Assembly: GCA_947685225.1 (NCBI GenBank)
Contig: CANTUV010000015.1
Span: forward strand, 620,001 to 684,000
Length of the DNA stretch: 64,000 bases
Origin: Garcia nutans
Taxonomy: Eukaryota; Streptophyta; Magnoliopsida; Malpighiales; Euphorbiaceae
Direction: 5' to 3'
Shown piece by piece: positions 1 through 13,620 of this stretch. The translations under genes and the position numbers were made by a program. The notes beneath the pieces were generated by a model. The model was given only the letters and a program-made list of their open reading frames with translations, did no database searches and was not told the DNA's origin. The stretch's first letter is position 1; the number at the start of each line of letters is the position of its first letter.

Positions 1-2767
1 AAAGTAGCTTAACTAAAATCAAATGCCACAATTCTTAAATTTATTGAACGATAGAAAATTCAAATTAACAATAATTCATCAAGGTTAAGGAAATGACGAT
101 ACATGCAAGGATAAGTATTAAAGAATAATTATTTTAATAATAATGTGATAATCCAGACACTACTTAACAAGAGTTTAGAAGAAGCAATTTCGTAAAAGCC
201 CATAAAACCACATGGAAATCATAACTCTTCTCGCTTGTGTTTTTATCATTTTATATTGCCAATTTATTTATGTATATATATATATATTTATGAATTTATT
301 TTATTATTCCCTTCACCTTACTTTCTCTTGATCAGTAACATATCCACTATTTTCCATTTGAACGGTTAACAATTTTAGTCATCCCTAATGTTTTTACACA
401 AACTTTTAAACCATTCCTTTACTCTATAATTCACTTGTTAGCAGTTTATTTGCTTGCTATACTCTATAGGTGTACATGTTCTTCTCCTTGTATAAATTAT
501 TAAAATAAATCACTTTTCCTTACCATTCCTTGTTTGACTATGATCAGATTTCTCAAATTAATTAACAGATAGTTATCTTTGTTTTATCCCATACTGTAGA
601 CCCTAGCCTATCTCATGGATTTGCTAAATTGACAATTCAAATTGTTTAGCACCCATTTATAGTTCCTCTTCTTTCTTTCTTTTAAAATAAAAGCATATGT
701 TCTTGGCTAAATTCTTTATTAGATTTTATGATTAGATTCAATTCTTTTTGTATTGTTCATAACAAATTCGTTAAGCTATTTGCGTTCGCTATTCCAGTTA
801 CATAAATTGTTATAACTTTTTAACCAGCTTAACTAACTCTTCTTCTTACCTTTCCATTTATGCTCAATTCCGTTGCATTAACTATAATTTATATGTACAT
901 GTGTATAATTTCAATTAACGTGCATTTCTTTTTTTTTTTCTTTTTCCAATCCACGTGATGGTGTTGTACAGTATATATGTATCTAGCTTAAGTTTTGCTA
1001 AACTTCTTCCTACTCTGCTCTTAAATTTTAGCAATCGCTACAGGTCATTTCTCAAGTCTATTCAAGGTTCATCTTCTTACCTCAGTTCACCTAACATAAA
1101 TTATGATCTTTGCATAAAATCCCTCCTCTGTGCATTACTCTCTCTTATTTACTAAGCTATGTATTCAGTACACCCAACCCGTATGTTTTCTTAACCATCT
1201 TAAGCTCGTTGAATAACTCATTCCAAATGTTAAGTTCTCAGATTATCAATAATCAAATTGTATTGCACATTCACCAATTGATTCAATTTTAAATCTTCAC
1301 CCAAGCCCATAAATTATCTCCAGCTTATACTTAACACCTTAACTTCATCTGATTTGTGTCTGTATACTAGTGTCTATGTTTTTATTAATCTGCTATTATG
1401 TATAAGTTCTCTCGCAATATACACATCTCCCTCTTTTTTTTAAGCTTTATAACATAATGAGTTAACTAATTCCTTCTATTTATCTTGTGAGACTTCTTTT
1501 ATTAATTTACATTTCTCTTTCTATTGCCATACAGAAGTCTTCTTTTTTTAAGTTACCAACAAACCTAGAGCCTACCTGCTCTATTTTCCACAAAAATCCT
1601 ACTCTTTTGTATACTCCAACTAAATTTTAATTATATTCCTTTCTTTATAGTTCAATTTACTTACGATAGATCATATATTGTTTCCTAACTTCCATTTCCA
1701 TTCATATTTCAATGGGTTTAGCTACATCCTCTGCTTCTTTAAGTGTGTTTGCAGTTATCTGTCTATAACCTATCAGGTCTAAATGGTCTACATATTTTTA
1801 ATTGTTCAATGTATATATGTATTCAATTTTAATAATACTCAGATTGCTACACTTAGTTTTCATCTATTTTACTTCCTTTTTTCAAGTTCTTCTCGAAATA
1901 ATTTAACCATTCACGAAGGATATGCGTATGTATATTAAATCTGTCTTTCCTTTAAAAAAATTAAGCTTTTAAACCAGTTCACATCTAAATCCCCATCACT
2001 ACCGTTTAGAATACTCACCAAAAAATGACAATTTAACTTAGCTTCAAATTCAATGCGTGGTTCCTTCCCTTGTTTTTCCTCTGCAACTTATCCATCCCTT
2101 TCAATCACGCAAAGAACCACTTCCTAAACAACCAGCTACTTCTATAATGTTCCCTCTCTCTGTTTTGTTTCCTTTTCCTCCTTTATTTTAAACTGATATT
2201 TTTACGTTAATGATGGTGAGGAAGCTTCAGTGTTAAGAGGTGGATTAGCAAGTGTATAGACATTGTAATTACCCATGCTTCATGTCCCATTCCATTTAAC
2301 CACAATATACCACCATATACATATATATACATGCTGCCTCTTGGTGACCCAGTCCTAATGTATATACATACATATATATGTTTCATATCTTATACATTTT
2401 AATAATGTAATTCTGCTAATTTACTAAGCAATTCCATTCTAATAATTTTTTTATTGGTATCGCCTATATGCCAAATTATACATAACATGTCCTAATCCTT
2501 TTGGTCTCCAGCCAATAGTTTCTTATTAATCCATTTGGCCAATCTCAATATATGCTTATTAATTAATTGAATTCAAATCCCCATTTCTTCCAAATTTCCA
2601 TTGTACATGCTATGTAATTAAGTAACTTGCTAGATGAATTTAATCTAAATCATGTAGCCATACTAGCCACTTTTGTGTGACTAATTAATCCAGTTTAAGT
2701 TAGGGTTAACATTTTTCTTGTGGTTGAGGTAGGGTTCTATTAGTTCAACCCAAGCTCACATATGTTT

Positions 2768-2788
2768 ACATACATACATACATACATA
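2768..2788. repeat. (ACAT)n microsatellite
   Basis: A run of about five ACAT units lies in AT-rich DNA. A similar but shorter TATA/CATA run occurs near 2365-2385. No function is suggested. Confidence 0.85.
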
Positions 2789-3529
2789 TATTTAAACTTC
2801 TATACTACTGCACTTTCATTAATACATACCCCTAACTTGTTCTATAAAATGTATGGTGTTATAACTTTCCTAAATTTAATTTAGTGGCATACCCAACTTT
2901 AGTAATTTAACCATCTTAGGGTCGAGGTATTATGCAAAATGTTCAAGTTAAAATTCAATATAAGAAAATTCTAAGGTGGATCGGGTCCACATCCCCACTC
3001 ATGGACTTAGTCAATCACAATCCTCCATTTAAAAATAAAAATTAATTTTAATTAATTTTTTAATATTGTAACTTGAACATAGTTCGATTGCATCTCTTTC
3101 AGTATATAAATTTTTAAGCTTAGCGTGATTATTATTCTCATGACCAGATTTATTACTGTCTTACCAAATTTTTAGGCTTCCTTATCAATGGTAACAATCT
3201 CGATGTTGTATTTGTTTATCACGAGAGATATAAGTAAATACTAGAAATGTCATATCATTTACTATATCATAAAAAGGTTATTTGCAATTACTTGTAATAA
3301 ATTTCAGCCCAACATTTTCTTTAATGTCCATATTCAACAATTGTGACCAACATTTTTATCCAATATGAGAAATTCATTCTCCCCCCTAACATATTCACAA
3401 TGCTTATGATAAAAACTTGTCGTGGTGTAAGAAAATAACTACTTCTTATGTTTCTATAAAGATAAATATAAATTTTAACAAAAAAAATAATATTTTTTAA
3501 ATACGTATTATGGAATTAACATTGGTACC

Positions 3530-3815
3530 TAAGCCTATAACAGTGATATGGAACCTGCTGACAATATTATGGAACCTCCAAAGAGTATAATTGAACCCCC
3601 TAGCATTGTTATGGACCCCTGAACTGTGTTATGTCACCGCCTAACAGTGTGATGAAGTTCTATAACACTATTATGAAATCCATAACATTGTTTAACATTG
3701 TTATGCATTCTATAATACTTAATTATGGTAATATGAAAGTGTCATGTACACCTTAACATTGTTATGATATACCATTACGATCTTGTCGACTTAACAATAC
3801 TGTTGTGAGGTTCCA
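3530..3815. repeat. Degenerate tandem repeat, period about 21 bp
   Basis: Successive units resemble TAACATTGTTATGGAACCTCC. The first six to eight are spaced about 20-22 bp apart, and later units drift and lose register. The stretch is more GC-rich than its surroundings. It has no long open frame on either strand, so it looks like an old minisatellite rather than coding DNA. Confidence 0.65.
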
Positions 3816-4462
3816 TATTGAAATAACGAAAGCTTCCATCAACAACTAATTTATGAAGTGGCATATCATTACATTTCTCAAAGTGTTGCATTTCAAAATA
3901 TAATAAAAGCGAAGGGCTCACTCCAATTTAAGCACAGAACTTGACAAAGTGAGAGATCAAATGATAAAACAAAAGTGGAAATAGTAGGGTTTCCCAACAA
4001 GAGACTATATCTAGAGAATGTTCAAGATTTGAGATGGTTGATTTACAAAGTAGAGACTAGATCTTGATAGTAAAGAGTAACAAATAGAAAAGACAATAAA
4101 GAAAGTAGAGCTAGGGTTATTATCCAAGAGAGAAAGAAAAGTTTAGTTGAAGGTTTTCATAAACAAAGTAGATTTAGGATTTATTTTTTTTTTTTGCTAA
4201 TAGTATAAAGTAAGAAAAGATTAATAACAAGGTCTAAAATGAGTTAAAGATTTACACTGAGGTATTTTTTTGGAGATTTTTCTTTAAAAATCAATTAAAT
4301 ATCTCATATTTTAAAGTGTAAATTAAATAATCAGTCATATTTATTTATATTAATAAATTAATTCCTCACTTAAAATATATAACAATTTTGTTAAATGAGT
4401 AAAAAAAAATTAAAATACATTTTTTATATATATTATGTGACTATAAAATCTAATATATTGTT

Positions 4463-4464
<2 letters not shown>

Positions 4465-4502
<38 letters not shown>

Positions 4503-4507
4503 TCTCT
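4465..4507. repeat. (CT)n microsatellite
   Basis: About twenty CT units with a single interruption near the end, flanked by AT-rich DNA. Read on the other strand it is a GA repeat, a common plant microsatellite type. Confidence 0.95.
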
Positions 4508-4935
4508 ATTTTTTTAATAGACGCTCAAATTGAATTTTTAAAAATATTTTCACTTAATTTTTTAAGTAACAAAAATTATACTCTTTATTTATAAAAATAT
4601 AATAAAAAAATAAAAATATTTTTCATTATAAAAAAATTTAACATTTTATTTTAATTAGTTTGAAATGTATTCATAAATTTTGCTAAAATATAATTCATTA
4701 TGCTATTAAATTATACAAATATTTAAGGAAAAATTTAAAGAAATTGAGTTCAAGTTATATAACAATAAAAATTTTATCTTAATTTCGTAACAAAATTAAA
4801 TTTGAATCTATAACAAATAAATTAAAAAAAATACTATCATTTGATTTTACTTTTTTAAATCAAAAGTATTTTAATATTTTTATTATTTCTTTTTTTTTTT
4901 TGAAAAATCAATTAAAAATCTTTATTGATCAACTT

Positions 4936-5271
4936 CTAAAATATTAACAATCCACTTAAAGGTCTATCCAACCATACCCTACATTCTGACTTAGAAAAAG
5001 CAGTCCTAGCTAAACTATGAAACAAAACATTCGTAGAACGACAAACATGATTAAAATTAATATGTCCAATATGAGAAAGAAAAGAATAACAGTCTTCAAG
5101 AGTTAGACTTATAGAAGAATTAAGCTTGATTTTTTGCCTCAATTAATTTATAATAACCAAACAATCAGACTCAATTATAGCTCTCTGCCAACCTTCATCA
5201 TAGATCCAACTAAGTGCTTCTCTAATAACAAAAGCCTCAACTAAGCTGCCATGGAAATTGCCAACATATGT
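4936..5271 (-). pseudogene. LINE RNase H domain (RVT_3 type), C-terminal part
   Basis: Read on the minus strand, the frame gives an EAFVIREAL segment, then an ESDCLVII segment, an HVCRSTNVLFHSLAR segment and a WLDRPL end. This is the order seen in the RNase H domain at the C terminus of plant LINE ORF2 proteins (EA..A...AL, eSD, HV.R..N..A..lA). One in-frame TAA lies between the ESDCLVII and RQKIKL segments. The domain is cut at its upstream end by solo LTR A. Its N-terminal part lies on the far side of that LTR, at 24195-24493. Confidence 0.85.
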
Positions 5272-5904
5272 TATAATACTTTTATACCATATATATGTAT
5301 AATACATATATTTCGTATATATAAAATACGTATATAGAACATAAAAGTGTCACAATAAATACATATAAAAACCTTGGTTTTGATCTTAAAGATAATTATA
5401 AATTTATAAGAGAAAATTTCTGAAAAAAATTAGTCATAGTTTTGGCTATTATTTTGACAAATCCCAAAATAATATCACTCAATCTACAATACAAATACAC
5501 TCCTAAAATTACATTTCCTCTAAACCACCATTTCATTAAATTAACATTCCAAGGTTTCACATTTAAAACATTACTTATCTTAATTACATATATATATATA
5601 TATGTATGTATGCATAACATTCCTAAAATTCATTTAATATACATATGATGTCATTTTAAATGTATAAAAACCAAAAGTACATAATGATAAAAATTATACA
5701 TGTATACAACACCTTCCAAGTTGGTTTCATGGCATACTTAGTCTCCAAATATGAACCACAGTCTAGACCACTCTAATCTGCAATCATATCACCTGTGCAA
5801 TACATTCAACAGCGCTAAGCTCGCAAGCTTAGTAGTACATACTTTGATAACATCACACCATTAAAGTCCAATGCATATTATCTTGTAATTCACAACATCT
5901 ACAA

Positions 5905-6665
5905 AGAAAACTGAATCAGACAACGCTTTCTAGCCGTTGTCTGATGAAGACAAACACCGTTGTCTATTGAAGCGATGTCTGATAGCATTTCAGACAACGG
6001 TTTTAAAACCGTTGTCTGATGTAGGTTTGCACAACGGTTTTTAATTTTATCAGACAACGGTTTTTGGCCGTTGTCTGATGACAGTTCAGACAACGGTTTC
6101 TAATTTTTCAGACAATGATTTTTAACCGTTGTTTGATGGTTTCCACAACGGTTTCTAAATTGTCAGACAACGGTTTCTAAATTTTCAGACAACGATTTTT
6201 AACCGTTGTCTGATGAAGGTTTAGACAACGCTTTTTGACCGTTGTCTGATGAAGACAAAAACCATTGTCTATTGAGGCGATGTATGATAGCATTTCAGAC
6301 AATGATTTTTAACCGTTGTCTGAAGATGGTTTCCACAGCGGTTTTTAGTTTATCAGACAACGGTTTTTAACCGTTGTCTGATGAAGACAAAAGTCGTTGT
6401 CTATTGAGGCGATGTCAGATTAAGGTTTATACAATGCTTTCTTATTAAAAACCGTTGTGTAATTAAGGTTTACACAACGCTTTCTTATTAAAAACCGTTG
6501 TCTGATGAAGGTTTATACAACGATTTCTTATTAAAAACCGTTGTCTGATTAAGGATTACACAATGCTTTTTTATTATATACCGTTATTTAATGAAGGTTT
6601 ATACAATGCTTTTTAATTTTTCAGACAATGGTTAATTAATCTAAAACTGTTGTAGAAGGACGCTA
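5905..6665. repeat. Left subterminal inverted-repeat array of the CACTA element
   Basis: More than a dozen copies of a CAGACAACGG / CCGTTGTCTG pair are separated by short T- or A-rich loops, followed by GATGAAG. Each pair can form a hairpin. In En/Spm-type elements such subterminal repeats are bound by the TnpA-type protein to bring the ends together; here that role is inferred. Copies drift toward the inside, where ACAATG and TTGTGT variants appear. Confidence 0.92.
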
Positions 6666-6899
6666 AATAAAACGGTTAATTAATGTTGCACATTGAATAT
6701 TAGACAATAGTTTCAATGTTCATTTTCATTTCACCACCATTGTCTGTTAAACTTTACATTATACATATAAGACAACACTTTACAATGGAGGATTGCAAAC
6801 TTGGGAATCAAAAAACCTCCACAAATTCAACCATTCAACATATTAACAAAATAAAAAAAATCAACACTATACATATATCACTGAATTATACTATTAACT

Positions 6900-9790
6900 T
6901 CAACTTGAATGACGCTTCATGAAATATTTGGCGAAATCAATCCTAATCTCGTTGATGTCGGCATCACTATACTCGAAGTTGCCTCTGCGTAGCCACTGAA
7001 AAATGAATCAAATTTTGGTTAGCCACATGTGGTAAATACAAAAATATTATATAAAAAATGAAAATAATTAAAATTCTGACCTTAGCTGCAAACTGAAGCT
7101 CCTTGTCATAACAGATTTCCTTCATGTACCTCATGACACAGAGGCCGCAGTCCGTGGCCCATTTCTGCACAGGAACCCCCTGAAATAGCAAATGAAAACA
7201 AAAATGAAGTACCACATGTTACATCCATATGTAAACCCATATGCAAACCAACACATCAACCTAATCACACAACCTAACCTGAAATCTGAACAAACATTCT
7301 GAAAAATGAACACAAGACACATCCATATAAAATTTTAGGCTCAACGAGCAAACTCAAACCTATAATAGGCATATTTGCTTTAAATGATAAGAAATGAAAG
7401 AAGAAAACATTAAAAGACAAACTTGCTCACATAAAGTATATTGCAAAGCTTAGAATAAAAGAAAAAAGAAAATAAAAATCACATAAGAACAAACTCTCCA
7501 GTGCAAGAATCCCATCAGTTTCAGGTTCTGCTATAGTTTAGACTTTTAGAGGCATTTCTTAAATTGAAAGAGACCCCCCAAACTAGACATGCCAGCAGCC
7601 ACCAACCTTTGCAAAGATCAAAATAAATGTACTAAATTTAACATATCCACACCATAAACATTGGTTTTAATACCAAAATAAAAGAGACATTGGTTTTAAT
7701 CCAGAAACAAAATAAAAGTTGAAACATAAACCAGATCAATAGTATAAAAATACCAATCCAATAACAAATTCCCAATCAATCTCATCATCAAGAATTATAT
7801 ATTATACTATATACTATTATACTAATATATAACAGTAGATTTTGTTTTTTGACTAACTGAACAAGAAAACACAAGGCCACGGACTGATACATCTTAAACA
7901 GAAATATTCAATATGAAAACCAAAGCCACAAGAGAACACAAAAGGCAATCCAAATATATACGAGCAAGTATACAAGTAATGCCAGCAGTGCTGCAATTGG
8001 AAATGAAAAAATGCAGACCAACTGAAAATACTTTGTGGACTCCAAGTTTGTACTCAAATGAAAAAATGCAGTCCAAATATAGCAATATTTCTTTCATAGA
8101 ACAAGCAATTAACATATTGTATAAATTGTATAAATCAGAAATGATGAGAAAAACAATACCGCCATGTTCTCTCATAAAATTTTCCTCCTCACATTCTTGT
8201 TGACGCTCTCTTTGTATAACTTTATGGCACTATAAGAAACATAATATAAGTCAACAAAATTGCATTTTCCCCAAATTTTATAGCTTAAGACTAAATAGGC
8301 AGACTTTAGAAGCGCAACTTACTTGTCAACAACCTCTATCCATTCCTGGCTAGCAATGCGACGTTTAAGAGGGTCCATGTGGTAGACTAGCTCTCCCGTC
8401 GGATTTACAACAGTCAATACCAGTGATTCCTACAAAATAACAAAATAAAATACAAGCAATTCTTCATATTTGGAAGAACATAACGCCAAACAATTCATTG
8501 AACAAAAAGTAATGCCAAACTTAAATAAACAATTCATGAATCAATCACAGCAGCAACAAGCCAAACTTAAAGTTCTGTATTAAAAAATCTGAATAAATAC
8601 AGAACCAATAATGAAACAGTGATTTCAATCACCAAAATAGCAATCACAAAGGCTCAATTCATAACATCAATCACAATCACATACAGAAGCAGCGTTATTT
8701 AGCTACTAACTCTGATTAGCTACGATAGCGGATAAAAAAGAAAGGTAAAGAAATACTCACACATCATTGAAAGGTAAGAGAAAGTATTGCCCTTCTTTAG
8801 CCCCCTTAAATCGACTCGCAAGTGTACGTGACCTCCCCCCTGAATTACCACATCCAATGGCACCAATCATGCTGGGATCCACAAAGCCAATCATATCAAC
8901 CATTTTATGCCTTTTGACATATTCATACAAGTAGCTGCATACAAAATGAAGTAATAGTTGGTACATATTATCAGTTTAATTCCAGCACAATTAACAAAGA
9001 AAATAAAAAGCTATTGTACTTGGAAACTTACTGAATAAATATGGTAAGTATGGAGCCGGACATTTCACCTCCGGCGCACATAGCATGTAGATCTTGTAAG
9101 AACACAACTTGCTTTTTGCTCACACCAAATGCTTCTTCACTTAGGGCAAAATTAACTGTTCGATCATCGCTTAAGGCATCCTTCGCCCATAGCCACAAAC
9201 GTTTCAAATGCGCTGGATAATCAGCACCCATCTAAACATGCAGCTCCTCCTCAAACATATCAGCTTCTATAACAACAGGCTTCTTTAATTTCTTGGAGGC
9301 TTTTTTCTTCACACAAGTTTTTTTAAAACTCTGAAAATAAAAAATTTGCACGTGAACACAGTAAATAGCAAAAAAGAAAAGGCAATTATGCAAAGTTTCA
9401 TTTCTCAAAACTTAACCTTTGGATTAGACACCCCATCCAGCACAATCAAATTTCTGAGCCATGCTATAAAAGTACCCACAGCTTGGTCCACAGTAACAAT
9501 TTCATCGCCGACTGGGAATGGGATATTGACGTCTGTAAATATAAAAAACATGGAAAAATTACATTTATTTATATGTTTGAATATAATCATTAGAAGTTTG
9601 AATAAATATTAAGTAGTATCCTCAAACCTTGAATTGTACGAGTGATCGACACTCTTGCATTCTCTTATGCAATCTTAACTCCATGGATAGACGGCTCATG
9701 TCCTTCAACAACCGGGACTTCAACAACCTTTGCATAAACAACAATATTGCTCGATGATCCTATGGCCAGCTTCGCCAATTTCACTTGATT
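6900..9790 (-). pseudogene. C48 (Ulp1-like) peptidase half of the CACTA element's second gene
   Basis: Spliced minus-strand blocks match the peptidase part common in plant CACTA proteins. In order: KLAIGSSSNIVV and HEPSIHGVKI (about 9660-9780); IPFPVGDEIVTVDQAVGTF and AWLRNLIV (9405-9590); a KKKASKKLKKPVV basic stretch, then the block at 9028-9231; FVDPSMIGAIGCG and GQYFLLPFN (8757-8966); LVYHMDPLKRR with the likely catalytic Asp (about 8330-8430); WATDCGLCVMRYMKEI with the catalytic DCG (about 7085-7180); and a last exon ending YFMKRHSS and a stop at 6900-6902. The cysteine exon lies between a CAG acceptor and an AAG|GT donor, so splicing signals survive there. In-frame stops after GVKIA and after EELHV make it a pseudogene. 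The family cleaves SUMO-like isopeptide bonds; a role in transposition is not established. Confidence 0.85.
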
Positions 9791-9833
9791 ATCAAACCCA
9801 TTATCATCATTTTTTTAACGATGTCATCATTTT

Positions 9834-11961
9834 TTATTTCACCTCCTCATTATTGGGATCTTTGACATTAGCAGAAACCTCAATACCTTCTGCCTCCTCA
9901 GTAGCAGCAACCGTAGCAACAACCTCGATACGTTCTGCCTCCTCAGCAACAGCAACCTCATCAACATCTATAACAACCTCAGCAGCAACCTCAGCAGCAT
10001 CCTCATGAACATCATCCTTATCAAGCACCTCCACTTTCTCCAAAGCAAGGACCTTCTCATCATCAACAGAATTGAGACTCCTTTTTGCTTCATCCGAATT
10101 GAGACTCCTTTTTGCTTCAACAGAATTTGCATCAAATTGAGGACTCAAATTCTTCCTCACAACCGTCACTTGTGCCTCTTGATCCTTCACAATAGGAATG
10201 GAATTGGAGCAACTTGCTTGTTGGGAATGCATGTTTGGACTAGACACAGGCCTTGACAAAAATTTTGTTCTAATCTTGGCAATTTCAGCAGCCCAAAATG
10301 CATCTCTCTACGCTATAATTTTCTTGGTCTCCTCCTCCATGACCATTTGAACCCCCTCCCGTATCTTTTCATCAATATTCTTTGCTTTTCTCTGTCTTGG
10401 GAGACAAAAATAGACATATTGCTTCACGTGCCTTCCCTGGCCACGTACTCTTCCAGAATGCTCCGGTTTACCAAGCGCTTTTGATAACACATCATTAGCG
10501 CCTTGTTCAACTACTTCACCTGAACTAACTTGCTCCTTTAATGACTCCTAAAAAATAGACCCAAAATGGATGTAGTTAATAAATTAGGAAACAAGAAAAG
10601 CTGCTGAATTGAGTTGAATCTTGAATCGAAAATCAGAACTTACGATTTCCTCAGCTTTGTGCTTCACTCTCTCATCTTTAAATTTTCCTTGTCTGTCCTG
10701 CCTTGCAAGGATCCAAGCCTTTGATCGGTCGATCTCTGAAATCCCTTCAGGATGAGATTCAGTCTGGATGTATATATAGAGGATGACCTTATTAGTAATA
10801 TAAACATGTTTTAAGAAGCATTATAAATCCATATTGACGATACACAAGTCATAGAAAAATAAATAAAATACACAAGTCAACACTAACCCATTCACTTTCC
10901 AAGTTCGGATACTCGTTCTGCATACTTGTTCTAAAATACGAGACAAACGATGAGGATACTCGTTCTGCATACTTCTCTTGTGTTGTTCTTCATGAATTTT
11001 CTATGACAAAAAGGAACAAAACATCATAAGTATGAAAAAGGAATCCAGATTACCACTTGGAACTAAATTAAGAAACAAGAAAATTGAAGATTTCCTTACG
11101 CTAAACTCGCCTCCCAGACGATCAGCAACGAAAATGTCCCAGTGCGACTGCTCAATGAATGTTAATTCAGCTGGAGGAAACCGCAGCTTCTCTGGTTCAT
11201 CACGGTGTGGAAGAACATAGAGTCTCATCAACCGACTTTTGAATTCCCTCCATTTTTTACCAGCAGACTGCAGTACCATTTTCTTGGAAGTCGGTGGTAA
11301 AACGAAAGCCATCTACATACATAAACCACAAAAATAAAATTAAATGAATAAGTTACTGAAAACCCAACGTATATAAAGCAATTGAGAAACTAATGTATAT
11401 AAATTAATTGTGTGGGAAGGATTTTGCATAACCTGGACACAATCCCAAATCTTTGTTTTGACGTCTTCAGCAACTTCCTTCCAGGAATCATGCCATATCG
11501 GGGCTTTAGACCTTACTAAAACTCCGGTATATGATTGCATCTCTGAATCAGCCCTACCAAATGGTGCTCCCTTTGCATTAAATGAAACTATAGGCTTTTG
11601 GCTACTGATCTTCCGTCTAACAATTCGGTGCATGGAGACACACCCTCGTTTCAGCAGTTTTAATCCTGCAACATCATTCTCATTTGATTTCAGCTTACCC
11701 TTATCCACTCGCTTTCTTTTCTTGGACAGATTTTTTTTCCAAGTTTTTAGAGATCTACTTCCTCTTCGAAGATACGGGGGAAGAAGTCGACGGCTTTTCT
11801 GGGTGCATTGACCGTGTCCTGGAGATAGCCTTCACCACTCTCATTGTGGCTGGATTTGGGGAAGACCAGGCTTGTTGTTTACATACACGGGGAGAAGTAC
11901 GGGTGGTAGTTGATACGATTGTTTCTTCTTCGAAGGAACCATAATCAGCACCTGCATTCAC
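9834..11961 (-). pseudogene. Transposase_24 (Ptta/En/Spm) half of the CACTA element's second gene
   Basis: Minus-strand blocks, in order of transcription: a Ser/Thr-rich start (11755-11961); LKLLKRGCVSMHRI, FNAKGAPFGR and TGVLVRSKAPIWHDSW (about 11430-11740); LPPTSKKMVLQSAGKKWREFK...WDIFV (11097-11312); KRSMQNEYPHRLSRI (about 10890-10990); ISEIDRSKAWILARQDRQG (about 10660-10760); and KALGKPEHSGRVRGQGRHV (10308-10490), all typical of the plant En/Spm Transposase_24 family. An acidic, Ala/Val/Glu-rich tract follows at 9834-10259, then the C48 half. A frameshift near 11770 and a TAG after ETKKIIA break the frame. By family, this is the TnpA-like, end-binding partner. It points left, away from tnpD. 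Confidence 0.85.
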
Positions 11962-13620
11962 AAATTAAAAGTTACATTTTGTACGAAATCATCCAATTTA
12001 AACATTAAAAATCACAGGAAACAGCTGCAGGTTAGAGAAGCATCAGCCAACAGGTAAGAATTATATGTGAAAATGCATTTTTGAAGAATGTTGATGTAAG
12101 CAGATGCAAGTATACTTGGAAGTTCATTAATGGATGAGTTCAATCTTTTGTGTTATCAAATTGACACCGTTATAGTGATAGTATACTCAGATTTATTCCA
12201 GATTTTCCTTGTTGTCCTATCCTTATTCTATTTCCACTCCCACTTCCTTGCAAGCCTGCATTTTATCACGTTGCTAAGCAAACAACTCATAAGACAGAAT
12301 CTAGAACAGAAGAAATGCTTGGAAGTTTCCTCCAAACTGGTCGAAACACAATCATAGTCCTCACCTTAAAATGATATTGAGACCTCGAGTGAAGGCAGAT
12401 ATTTAATCCTATATTTGGGACAGAGTGAACAATATCTTGATGCCATTTTTAGATGGAAATATTTTAAATAGGGATTTGGATATTGAATTTAATTAAAATA
12501 ACTTGAATGAGAATTGGCCCGAACATTTACAAAACTACTCTCAAAAAAAAAAAATTTACAAGTGGCTTTTGCATTAGCTTTTTTACATTTATAATTGCCA
12601 ATTTTAAGCCTAATTTAATTGGGACACGGCTAAACTAAAATCCTACTACGAGACTAAAACAAAACAGAATTAGTGAACAATAAACTATAGCTTGCACAAC
12701 AGACAAGATAGCTACAAGTTCTTTAGTTGATTAGATTCATGAAAGTGATTAAGGACTTACTTCAGGTGCATTTGAAATAACACCTATTCTAAAGCCACAT
12801 TCAACAAGACCTGTATCCACAACCATGAACCTGAATTGTATCCAATCAAAGAAAACCTATGCATTATTTAAGTCAAATCTCAATATTTCAAATTCCTTTA
12901 TCCAAACCAGTGAAAGGCTTATCTATCTCTTCCAGTAAAAAAATATTCACATGGCTAAAATTTAGTCAAAGATTAACAAACAGGACATGGGCTGTATTTC
13001 GAAGCAGGAAAAAATATTAACAGCGACATTTGCAGTATTCTACTCATTGCATCCGGAAACAAAAAGAAGCAGCATATACAACAGCAACTAAGTCTCATGA
13101 AAATGGTTTATAAAACAAACTTCTAAGAACTAAGAAGAGGAAGAAGAAAATTATACAATAACATAATAAAAGAAAAAATTTAAAAAAAAAAGATGCAGAG
13201 CGACAAAAGTATATAACGAACCTCAAAGGCTGGAACTGAGGGAGTGAATGCAGAGCCGCAGTGAGTGGCGAGCGGGTTAGAGAGAAAGGTATAAGAGGAA
13301 TAAGAAATATGGATGTGCCATGCGTTTTTAGGTTAAGACTGAAGATTTCGAAAGAGGGAAGGAAGAGAACAAAGTTAGGTCTAGCAATGGAAAGAGGAAA
13401 GGAGGAGAACAAAGTTTAGTTTAGTTTCTCAAGCTTTCTATCCGTGAAAATGGAAACAAATTAGGTCTACAGAGAGAAATCGAAAGAGGGAAGGAGGAGA
13501 TAGGAGAGAGAAATCAAAAGAGGGTCTGTTTAGGTTTATTGCTAAATTTCAAAACGGCCGTGTTTTGGGCAAAATGGGGGCAAATGAAAATTTTTTTTGG
13601 AAATAAAGGGGGGAATTTAA
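11962..13620 (-). other. Leader, introns and probable promoter region of the leftward CACTA gene
   Basis: No long coding block is visible. On the minus strand 13095-13600 is rich in CT and resembles a plant 5' leader. The GC-richer spot near 13555 (ACGGCCGT) may belong to the promoter side. A candidate 70-bp exon lies at 12761-12830, bounded by CAG on one side and GTAAGT on the other. Its frame would read MVVDTGLVECGFRIGVISN, which I cannot assign to a family. Confidence 0.4.

Larger units (their letters stand above)
1..4889. other. AT-rich flank with no recognised gene
   Basis: This is the only large part of the window that I cannot assign to a transposable element. It is AT-rich with many pyrimidine-rich stretches. 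Every open frame is short, lacks a recognisable domain and is of the kind expected by chance in such DNA. It holds a few simple repeats and a degenerate 21-bp tandem repeat, listed separately. It is the target-side flank beyond the poly(A) end of the LINE. It could be old decayed repeat or intergenic DNA. Confidence 0.6.

Noticed and set aside
4250..4323. Inverted pair ATTTACACT/AGTGTAAAT as a small MITE
   Set aside because: Only 9-bp arms, no clear target duplication and no second copy in the window; chance is likely in such AT-rich DNA.
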